This document shows positions 1-5,090 of a stretch of 10,681 nt of DNA, one piece after another. How positions within the stretch are numbered: position 1 is the first letter of the stretch; the number at the start of each line of letters is the position of its first letter. The notes under the pieces are model-generated. The model worked only from the letters and a program-made list of their open reading frames with translations. It was not told the origin of the DNA and made no database searches. Position numbers and translations under genes: made by a program. The stretch lies in NCBI GenBank assembly GCA_023433945.1, contig JAEYTP010000130.1, positions 1 through 10,681 on the forward strand. Direction: 5' to 3'. The DNA comes from Bacillota bacterium. Lineage in GTDB: Bacteria > Bacillota > Clostridia > Acetivibrionales > DSM-1351.

Positions 1-158
1 TGCACGAAATCACCACTAGTAGAAGGTTGAACTGCATTATTATTAGTAATTATATTTTTATAATTATCTATTTCATTAGGTTGAACTACCTTTTGACCGC
101 AACCAACTAAAAATATACACAAGCAGCAACCAATTATTAATGTATATTTTTTCTTCAT
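1..158 (-). CDS. Small lipoprotein, N-terminal part (3' end beyond window)
   Basis: The first 52 codons are visible and the frame is still open at the left edge. The protein begins with a lipoprotein signal: a short lysine-rich n-region (MKKKY), a hydrophobic stretch of about 13 residues, and the lipobox L-V-G-C with Cys20 followed by Gly. This predicts cleavage by signal peptidase II, lipid attachment to Cys20, and anchoring on the outer face of the membrane. The mature part seen so far is rich in Asn, Gln and Thr, as expected for a linker, and repeats a V-Q-P motif twice (residues about 25-27 and 43-45). The start is well supported: AAGGGAGG lies a few bases upstream of the ATG. The gene follows the recombinase after about 205 bp on the same strand. 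The functional domain is outside the window, so no role can be given. Confidence 0.75.
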   Translation of the reverse strand, partial: MKKKYTLIIGCCLCIFLVGCGQKVVQPNEIDNYKNIITNNNAVQPSTSGDFV

Positions 159-363
159 AAATCCTCCCTTTTCCAAGATACTAAGCAAAGTGATTTCACG
201 TAACTCTCCCCTACACGCCCCTCATTTCGGTTGTACGAAAAAAACAATTATGTACCGATGCTACGATATAGCTGAGATTATTTCGTATAAGCAACAAGCC
301 GTGTATTTGTTCTCCGAAGGCATCTTCATCAGAATAAGCAGATTGCTACACGAAGTAATTGTA
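159..363. other. Intergenic region between recombinase and lipoprotein
   Basis: No gene is supported here. A plus-strand open frame starting at 190 has no ribosome site and overlaps the recombinase end. The stretch looks less AT-rich than the other spacers in the window. It holds an imperfect inverted repeat: TACGAAA at 234-240 pairs with TTTCGTA at 281-287, with outer CGG (228-230) and CCG (299-301) and unpaired bases on the right arm. A smaller TTTCG/CGAAA hairpin lies at 225-240. A run of seven A on the plus strand (238-244) reads as a T-run on the transcribed strand, but it has no convincing GC stem directly before it, so I do not call a terminator. Confidence 0.4.
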
Positions 364-1410
364 TCATTTGGAATAAATGGTATCAAGTGGATTTAGTATT
401 TTGTTTAGGCTGCTGGTGGTTACATGTGTGTAGATTTCAGTTGTTTTGCTGCTTTGATGACCCAATAGTTCTTGAATATAGCGCAAATCTACACCGCTTT
501 CGAGAAGGTGGGTTGCAAAAGAATGGCGCAACGAATGAACCGAAGCTTTTCGACCAATTTTAGCTTCCTTGCAGGCTCTTTCAAATATTAATTGTATGGT
601 TCTGGAGGTTATAGGCTTGTCCTTTTGCGGACCTGGGAATAGCCACGACGTTGGGCTAAAAAGAGAAATGTACTCATTCAGTAACTGCTCAACCTTATTT
701 GATAGCAATGTTACACGGTCCTTATGACCCTTTGATTGCCTAATAATTATTAATCTCCTGCTATAATCGATATCATTTACTTTTAGTGCAGCCGCCTCAC
801 TTACCCTGAGTCCCGCAGAATAAATAATCATTAATATCAGTCTATGCTTAGGATTAACAACTCCTTTTATAAGCCTCTGCACCTCTTCCTTTGATAACAC
901 ATTGGGTAACTTCTTCTCTTTTCTGGGATATGTAATATCAAAATCAGTAAATTCGACTTTCTGAATATGGCAATAATAAAATTTTATAGAACTAATGGAC
1001 TGTGAAAGAAATGAGGTTGAAAGCTCACACTTATCTCGTAACTCTAAAAGGTACTGCTTGACAGTTGAATTATCAAAGGTTAGAAAGGTAGGATTGTTTA
1101 TAGCGTATCTTTTAAAGTGTGATAAATATGATTTTATAGTAGCTCTACTAAAGCCTCTTATTAACATTTCAGCCTTTAAAAGTTCAAGCTGTTGTTTTAT
1201 TACTGGACTTACATAGTCAAGATCACAAATACCGGTTCGAAATATTCTTTTTAAGAGTTGACGGCTTTGAGCATTATCAGGAAAAGACCAGCTAAGTCTA
1301 TCATAATGCCATATGCGACCTGGTATTTCCCTAACCTTTTTGACAAGCTCTTCATTATACTTAAACGAAACAAATATTAGCCCATCGTCTAGAGAAACTG
1401 AACATTTCAT
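364..1410 (-). CDS. Tyrosine recombinase (XerC/D-like integrase) with extra N-terminal domain
   Basis: A site-specific DNA recombinase of the phage-integrase family, 348 residues from the chosen start. The catalytic set is complete: Arg202 (in AGLRVSEA), Lys227 (SKGHKDR), His292 and Arg295 (HSLRH), His318 (LLGH) and nucleophile Tyr327 (IYTH). A SAM-like core-binding domain lies at about 70-165 and the catalytic domain at about 170-335. Residues 1-60 are an additional module absent from XerC/XerD (about 300 aa), with a pattern (F-x-YN-x-EL, IPGR-x-W, W-x-x-P) that recalls HARP-type domains. The C-terminal half resembles integron integrases and related solitary recombinases, but lacks the insert of about 20 residues typical of IntI. 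An ATG 25 codons upstream is open in frame, but it lies inside the operator and has no ribosome site. The chosen ATG has AGGGAGG six bases upstream. No partner transposase or excisionase is seen. DNA target unknown. Confidence 0.92.
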   Translation of the reverse strand: MKCSVSLDDGLIFVSFKYNEELVKKVREIPGRIWHYDRLSWSFPDNAQSRQLLKRIFRTGICDLDYVSPVIKQQLELLKAEMLIRGFSRATIKSYLSHFKRYAINNPTFLTFDNSTVKQYLLELRDKCELSTSFLSQSISSIKFYYCHIQKVEFTDFDITYPRKEKKLPNVLSKEEVQRLIKGVVNPKHRLILMIIYSAGLRVSEAAALKVNDIDYSRRLIIIRQSKGHKDRVTLLSNKVEQLLNEYISLFSPTSWLFPGPQKDKPITSRTIQLIFERACKEAKIGRKASVHSLRHSFATHLLESGVDLRYIQELLGHQSSKTTEIYTHVTTSSLNKILNPLDTIYSK

Positions 1411-1433
1411 ATGGTTCCTCCCTAAAGAGTCTG

Positions 1434-1454
1434 ACCACGTGTATAACACGTGGT
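1434..1454 (-). promoter_or_regulatory. 5'-UTR hairpin of the recombinase mRNA
   Basis: A perfect inverted repeat with 9-bp arms (ACCACGTGT and its complement) and a 3-bp ATA loop sits between the putative transcription start and the ribosome site (AGGGAGG at 1417-1423). Each arm contains CACGTG. In RNA it would form a stable, fairly GC-rich hairpin about 10 nt upstream of the Shine-Dalgarno. No U-run follows, so it is not a standard terminator. A role in mRNA stability, translation control or protein binding is inference. Confidence 0.5.
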
Positions 1455-1469
1455 ATTCGTTACACAAAA

Positions 1470-1501
1470 ATAGTTTATAGAACATATGTTCTATAAACTA
1501 T
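1470..1501. promoter_or_regulatory. 32-bp perfect palindrome containing a LexA (SOS) box
   Basis: Every base from 1470 to 1501 pairs with its mirror position. The centre, GAACATATGTTC at 1480-1491, matches the Bacillus/Clostridium LexA operator core GAAC-N4-GTTC exactly, including the favoured ATAT centre. It directly follows the predicted -10 box, so a bound repressor would cover the transcription start. The palindrome is longer than LexA needs, so a second role, such as a binding site for the recombinase itself, remains open. Confidence 0.75.
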
Positions 1502-1530
1502 AATATATCCCTCTTGTAAATAAATGTCAA
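1502..1530 (-). promoter_or_regulatory. Sigma-A-type promoter of the recombinase
   Basis: On the minus strand a perfect -35 TTGACA (1525-1530) is followed by a 17-bp spacer and a -10 TATATT (1502-1507). The start of transcription would fall near 1495, inside the palindrome. This gives a 5' leader of about 85 nt before the ATG at 1410. Confidence 0.7.
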
Positions 1531-1829
1531 TACTGATTCTCTAAAATCATCATACAAAGTTGTATTAATTTTGTCATACAAAATAGCTGCAAACATATCC
1601 TCCACATTTGCTCTCAAAATTGCTGTAAACTTACCCTAAATACTTTATTCTGAAATATTGTGCAACATATTTGTCTAACGTATTTGCCTACATATTTGTC
1701 CGATAAAATTCGGTAATTGTCCTACAAAAATTTGATTTAAAGTTCTTACATATAGTATTTAGCGTCAATATCTTTCTCAATAAGGCTCTTCATGTTAGCA
1801 GCAAGACCTTCTCTAATTCTATATCATTA
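1531..1829. other. AT-rich intergenic region with a short open remnant
   Basis: No complete gene is supported in this stretch. It is AT-rich and contains degenerate short repeats at about 1661-1725 (listed separately). On the minus strand, directly after the stop of the ybaK-like gene, come two more in-frame stops (TAA, TGA). They are followed by an open stretch of 25 codons (1749-1823) ending in TAA at 1746-1748, rich in charged residues (it includes EKDIDAKYYM). It might be the decayed C-terminus of a lost gene, or chance. No terminator hairpin was found. Confidence 0.35.
1661..1725. repeat. Degenerate tandem repeats of about 13 bp
   Basis: Three adjacent imperfect copies of a CATATTTGTCTAA-like unit can be read at about 1665-1678, 1679-1690 and 1691-1703. 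A weaker echo (AATTGTCCTA) lies at 1715-1724, and similar fragments are scattered upstream. The copies differ at several positions, so this is an old or chance array. Confidence 0.35.
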
Positions 1830-2306
1830 CTAATCAGTTACCTGTGCCAGCTTTGCACCAACCAGCTCTGTCAGCTGTTTAGGGTCAACCTGCATTTGCA
1901 AACCGATTTTCCCTGCGCTTACTATCATATATTCTAGCTCAATACACGACTCATCAAATACTGTTTTGTATGCCTTTTTCATTCCGACAGGAGAGCAGCC
2001 GCCGCGCACATAGCCAGTAATTTTATTGATTTCATCCACTCGTATCATTTCAATTGATTTCTCACCAACTGCTTTAGCTGCAGACTTCAAGTTAAGCTCG
2101 CTCTCAACAGGTACAACAAATACATAGAACTCTTTGCTGGCACCGCGTGTCACTAAGGTTTTATATACATACTTTGTTTGCATTCCTATCTGATTTGCAA
2201 CAGTAACGCCATCCACTGGCCCATTTTTGCATTCGTATGTATAGGTTTTATAAATGATTCCCGCACTATCCAATATTCTTACTGCATTAGTCTTTGTTAC
2301 AGCCAT
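1830..2306 (-). CDS. ybaK: YbaK/EbsC-family Cys-tRNA(Pro) deacylase
   Basis: A single-domain editing enzyme of 158 residues, the usual YbaK length. In this family it hydrolyses Cys mischarged on tRNA(Pro), correcting an error that prolyl-tRNA synthetase cannot edit; it acts in the cytosol. Visible family features are the opening TKTNAVRILDSAGI, the VYKTL motif with Lys49 (equivalent to the functional lysine in E. coli YbaK), the LNLKSAAKAVGEK helix, and the GYVRGGCSPVG loop at about 98-108 followed by a late GKIGLQMQV strand. The start is chosen at the ATG at 2304-2306, which has AGAGGG nine bases upstream. The ATG three codons earlier directly abuts that AGAGGG, leaving no spacing. It is separated from the upstream exporter gene by about 230 bp holding three 47-bp repeats, so it probably has its own promoter. 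A second, divergent YbaK-family gene lies upstream at 3156-3629. Confidence 0.88.
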   Translation of the reverse strand: MAVTKTNAVRILDSAGIIYKTYTYECKNGPVDGVTVANQIGMQTKYVYKTLVTRGASKEFYVFVVPVESELNLKSAAKAVGEKSIEMIRVDEINKITGYVRGGCSPVGMKKAYKTVFDESCIELEYMIVSAGKIGLQMQVDPKQLTELVGAKLAQVTD

Positions 2307-2352
2307 GGTATTCATCCCTCTATAAAAAATACTATTAAGATTTGCTTTTTAG

Positions 2353-2493
2353 GAGCACATCTTATATTAATTTAATAAATATATTATGTCCTTACTGATG
2401 AGCAAATCTTATATTATTCTAATAAATATATTATGTCCTTACTAATGAGCACATCTTATATTATTCTAATAATTATATTATATCCTTACTAAG
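2353..2493. repeat. Three tandem 47-bp repeats
   Basis: Units start at 2353, 2400 and 2447 and have exactly the same length. They differ at only a few positions each, and a fourth begins (GAGA at 2494) but quickly diverges. The units are very AT-rich and have no spacers, so this is a minisatellite and not a CRISPR. Read on the minus strand, each unit carries AGGACA (AGGATA in the unit at 2447), 17 bp, then TAATAT, a weak promoter-like pair pointing towards the ybaK-like gene. The array may therefore be a multiplied promoter region. Confidence 0.85.
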
Positions 2494-2536
2494 GAGACCT
2501 CTTAACACTAATCATCCGTATAATACAGTTTTTAGA

Positions 2537-3151
2537 TCAATTATTCTTCTTATATATTATTTTACCCGCAAACAGAATAAGTATTACGCCAACAGCCACA
2601 TTCAGCGCCTCAATAACCAGAGGTGAAATCATGGTTTTTACTAGCCCAAAAACAATGGACACTACTGAGAGAAAAAACATGGTTGTAGTTACTGCGCCTG
2701 CTCCGAATAATTTCATGTCCCTCATACTGTAATTCTCGTCTGCCAGCTTTGCCGCAAATACTCCAGACCAAAATACTATTGATAGAGGGCTTGATATTGT
2801 CAAGACAGCACTTGTCAAAAATGCATTCTTTGAACTAATGCTATCGGTACTGACTCCCAATCCAGGAATAATACTTATTCCGAAGCTGCCCAATATTATG
2901 CCTGCACCGAAATAAATCAATACAATTGCACCGAACCATTTGAGCAATACCTTTATCTTTGGATCTGCAAGCAGTTTCCCCACGCCAACTATCGCAAGTG
3001 AAACAAACAATATATCTACTACCGTTGCACCAAGTGAAGCATACAGTGCAGGCAGTATGCCTCCCTTTATTGCCGTATTAATCACATAAATACATACTGG
3101 CCCAACAGCAAATTGTAAAAGGAAACCAAACTTAAATCCTTTTATGTACAT
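2537..3151 (-). CDS. LysE/RhtB-family amino-acid exporter
   Basis: An integral membrane protein of 204 residues, the normal size for the LysE superfamily of small exporters for amino acids and their analogues. Six hydrophobic segments are visible at about 5-25, 33-58, 68-90, 111-133, 147-170 and 178-199. The family pattern near the N-terminus (FGFLLQFAVGPVC) and the SPLSIVFWSG segment opening TM4 support the call. It ends in a basic tail (KKNN). The open frame extends 15 codons further upstream, but that would overlap the preceding gene. The chosen ATG has GGGAG seven bases upstream, placed on the last codons and stop of the YbaK-family gene, with only 4 nt between stop and start. The two are therefore almost certainly co-translated. 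Substrate cannot be read from the sequence. Partnership with a tRNA-editing protein suggests an amino acid that is toxic or prone to mischarging (inference). Confidence 0.87.
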   Translation of the reverse strand: MYIKGFKFGFLLQFAVGPVCIYVINTAIKGGILPALYASLGATVVDILFVSLAIVGVGKLLADPKIKVLLKWFGAIVLIYFGAGIILGSFGISIIPGLGVSTDSISSKNAFLTSAVLTISSPLSIVFWSGVFAAKLADENYSMRDMKLFGAGAVTTTMFFLSVVSIVFGLVKTMISPLVIEALNVAVGVILILFAGKIIYKKNN

Positions 3152-3155
3152 CTCA

Positions 3156-3629
3156 TTACTCCCATCCCTTGCATACATCAACCCATTTTGTAACATTTGC
3201 GTACTTTATAATCTCGTCACATGTAAGCTCAATTGCACTGTTACTGCTTCCGCATGCTGGAAATAAGGTGTCAAATCTCTTCATGGATATATCTGCGTAA
3301 ACCTTGATATCACCATTAGCCAGTCCAAATGGACAAACGCCCCCTACTGCGTGACCTGTGAACTCGAGCACCTCTTCAGCTGTCATCATTTTTGCCTTTT
3401 GTGAAAATTCAGCCTTGTATTTCTGATTGTCTACCTTTGCATCGCCTGCAGCTACTATTAAAATACATTCATCATTAAGTTTAAAGCTAAGCGTTTTTGC
3501 TATTCTAGCCGGAATAACCCCAAGCGCCTGCGCTGCTAATTTAACTGTTGCAGAGGAAGTAGTAAACTCCATTATTTTTTTGTCCATATCCCATTGCCCT
3601 AAATATGCTCTAACTGCTTCTATAGACAT
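3156..3629 (-). CDS. YbaK/aminoacyl-tRNA-editing domain protein (YwhH-like)
   Basis: A single-domain protein of 157 residues from the prolyl-tRNA-editing superfamily, resembling the YwhH-type branch and not the classical YbaK encoded at 1830-2306. Family features are the opening EAVRAYL and amphipathic helix, the conserved IAKTLSF with Lys45 in the position of the YbaK functional lysine, the ILIVAAGDAKVDNQK strand-turn-helix, the GHAVGGVCPFG loop at 92-102, and the terminal ELTCDEI strand. Proteins of this type remove wrong amino acids from tRNA in trans; which amino acid and tRNA is not decidable here. The ATG has AAAGGG ten bases upstream. It is the first gene of a two-gene unit with the LysE-type exporter, and its stop codon lies 4 nt before the exporter start. 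A candidate promoter lies about 90-120 bp upstream. Confidence 0.85.
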   Translation of the reverse strand: MSIEAVRAYLGQWDMDKKIMEFTTSSATVKLAAQALGVIPARIAKTLSFKLNDECILIVAAGDAKVDNQKYKAEFSQKAKMMTAEEVLEFTGHAVGGVCPFGLANGDIKVYADISMKRFDTLFPACGSSNSAIELTCDEIIKYANVTKWVDVCKGWE

Positions 3630-3709
3630 AATAAATCAACCCTTTCAAGTAAATGATATAATTTTCTTCGCAAAACCATAAAATAAATCGCATACATACA
3701 GTCAAACTG

Positions 3710-3727
3710 AGCTTAACAAATTAAGCT
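3710..3727. repeat. Perfect inverted repeat over a candidate -10 region
   Basis: AGCTTAA at 3710-3716 and TTAAGCT at 3721-3727 form 7-bp perfect arms around CAAA. The repeat overlaps the candidate -10 box of the deacylase/exporter unit, a position suited to an operator. In addition, GTCAAACT occurs twice, at 3701-3708 and 3743-3750. The short AT-rich arms could arise by chance. Confidence 0.35.
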
Positions 3728-3747
3728 TATAAAATTATGCTTGTCAA
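3719..3747 (-). promoter_or_regulatory. Candidate promoter for the deacylase-exporter pair
   Basis: On the minus strand a perfect -35 TTGACA (3742-3747) is followed after 17 bp by TTAATT (3719-3724), a poor -10. A leader of about 85-90 nt would result. The -35 match is strong, but the weak -10 keeps this tentative. Confidence 0.35.
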
Positions 3748-3844
3748 ACTAATCTGTAAAAATTTTCATATACCCAAAACCATCAAAAATGATTGTTGCC
3801 TTAATCTAGACAACAACCACTTAATTCTATTCTATCACTTCAAA
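3748..3844. other. Gene-free AT-rich spacer beside the repeat array
   Basis: Together with the flanking promoter candidate and the repeat array, this belongs to a gene-free stretch of 540 bp (3630-4169). A plus-strand open frame (3737-3970) crosses it, but it has no ribosome site and its second half is simply translated repeat (Leu-Tyr-Lys heptads), so I do not call it a gene. Confidence 0.4.
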
Positions 3845-4195
3845 CTATACAAGTATCACTCTAAAATATATAAGTTTCTTATTAAGCTATACAAGTATCT
3901 TTTAAACCTATACAAGTTTCTTATTAAGCTATACAAGTATCTTTTAAACCTATACAAGTTTCTTCTATAAAGCTTTACAAGTATCATTCTAAAGCTAAAA
4001 AAGTTAATCTTCTAAAATTAAATAAGCCTTTTCCTAAAACTACACTAGCCCAGTTCAGGAACATATAGGTTCACTTCTCGAACTAAAATAGCTCTCTTCT
4101 CAAACTATGCAAACTCTTTTCCAATATTATACAAAATATTTTCCAATATTACACAGTCCATTTCTAAAACTATACATTCTTCAAACTATACAAGT
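3845..4195. repeat. Array of about 21-bp repeats (minisatellite)
   Basis: Units built on CTATACAAGTATCTTTTAAA follow one another at 3845, 3866, 3887, 3908, 3929, 3950 and 3973, mostly 21 bp long. Two unit types alternate (CTATACAAGTTTCTTATTAAG is the other), giving a nearly exact 42-bp doublet at 3866-3907 and 3908-3949, which points to recent duplication. From about 3995 to 4195 the units become degenerate, with lengths of roughly 16-25 bp and copies such as TTTTCCAATATTATACAAAA. The last copies (4165-4195) overlap the stop codon and final ten or so codons of the phosphoribosyltransferase-like gene. There are no conserved-repeat/unique-spacer features of a CRISPR. Confidence 0.8.
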
Positions 4196-5033
4196 CCTCT
4201 TCTATGCAGGTTTTAGCTCTTTCGGCAGTCCTTTGATCCGCTTCAAGCGCATCCCTCAAGAAGTTTGGATTATTTAAAAGAAACTCTCTCATTGTATCGT
4301 GTGGATTGTCCAAATACTTCATAAGCATATCATGTTGTAATGACGTTATGTGCTCAGACTCAAGTGCCAAATCAAACATTGTTTTATCGACATTAACCAA
4401 TGCATGGGATTCTACATTAGCTGCTGCAAGCTTTTCGCCGCCTCCTTGTAATCTGTCAACCACAACAAGACTATACTTGAGCTGCCCCCCTATTGCTTCA
4501 ATAGCAGGAATCCATGCCCTTACATAGCTTGATGCCTCAGTTATTATATCTGCAACATGAAGTACCTTTGCTCCCTCTATGCTTTTCAAACCTTCAGACA
4601 CTCCATCCTTGTAAAGCATTACACTAAGGTCCTTAAATACTGTAATATGAGGCTTGTCCAAAAGCTTTGCAATCATAAATGAGAAAAACCAATCTCTTCT
4701 CTCTCCGCCAGAAATATAATCTATATTAGAAAGTCCGATTTTCTCCTTTATATAATCACACATTGAATCAATAAGTCCTTTGAATATGGCATCCTTATGA
4801 TAATTAACCGATACCAGCTCCATTATTACCTCAGAGCAGTTTACCTTGTCCTCCTTGCAGACATCAATCACCTTCAAAAGCTCATTTGCCTTTGCTTCAC
4901 TGCCATATAGAAAATGCGTATTGATATAATATGGTCCAATTTTACAGGAAGTATACCAGAAAGGTTTGTTCTCAGGGCATACCCTCACTGCATTTGTTTC
5001 AAACAACCAATTAATTAGCTTATTGCTCCCCAT
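4170..5033 (-). CDS. Orotate-phosphoribosyltransferase-like protein
   Basis: A protein of 287 residues with a type I phosphoribosyltransferase fold resembling orotate phosphoribosyltransferase (PyrE, about 200-220 aa), but with a helical C-terminal extension of about 55 residues. OPRT-like segments are KIGPYYINTHFLYG near 31-44, ISGGERRDWFFS at 107-118, the PRPP-loop segment VLHVADIITEASS at 157-169, and VVDRLQGGGEKL at 190-201, which corresponds to the OPRT VDR-x-GG stretch. The PRPP motif is unusual: the acidic pair normally written DD reads Ala161-Asp162, and Glu166 replaces a small residue. Activity is thus uncertain. The open frame starts at a TTG (5042) only 2 nt from the Shine-Dalgarno, so the ATG at 5031-5033, 11 nt from AGAGAGG, is preferred. 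It follows the histidine phosphatase by 57 bp and sits in the place of pyrE in the operon. The last codons (EEDLYSLKNV) are encoded by repeat-array sequence. Confidence 0.78.
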   Translation of the reverse strand: MGSNKLINWLFETNAVRVCPENKPFWYTSCKIGPYYINTHFLYGSEAKANELLKVIDVCKEDKVNCSEVIMELVSVNYHKDAIFKGLIDSMCDYIKEKIGLSNIDYISGGERRDWFFSFMIAKLLDKPHITVFKDLSVMLYKDGVSEGLKSIEGAKVLHVADIITEASSYVRAWIPAIEAIGGQLKYSLVVVDRLQGGGEKLAAANVESHALVNVDKTMFDLALESEHITSLQHDMLMKYLDNPHDTMREFLLNNPNFLRDALEADQRTAERAKTCIEEDLYSLKNV

Positions 5034-5090
5034 TACATTCAAGTCCTCTCTCTTAAGTTTCTTTGTTTAACTTCTCTATTTAACTTCCTG

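Noticed and set aside
238..244. Rho-independent terminator of the recombinase
   Set aside because: There is a T-run on the transcribed strand, but no stable GC stem directly precedes it.
190..396. Plus-strand open frame of 68 codons
   Set aside because: No ribosome site, overlaps the 3' end of the recombinase, and no recognisable protein features.
1411..1485. Upstream in-frame ATG start for the recombinase
   Set aside because: It lies in the middle of the operator palindrome without a ribosome site, while the ATG at 1408-1410 has AGGGAGG six bases upstream.
364..2306. Integron with gene cassettes next to the SOS-controlled recombinase
   Set aside because: The recombinase lacks the IntI-specific insert, the adjacent gene runs in the same direction towards the recombinase and not away from it, and no attC site with GTTRRRY was found in the spacers.
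2353..2493. CRISPR array
   Set aside because: The 47-bp units abut without unique spacers, are very AT-rich, and no cas gene is nearby.
3152..3196. Upstream in-frame ATG start for the exporter
   Set aside because: It would overlap the deacylase gene and add a polar segment before TM1; the ATG at 3149-3151 has a proper Shine-Dalgarno.
3737..3970. Plus-strand open frame of 77 codons with Leu-Tyr-Lys heptads
   Set aside because: The heptads are just the translation of the 21-bp DNA repeat; there is no ribosome site, and the array continues with lengths not divisible by three.
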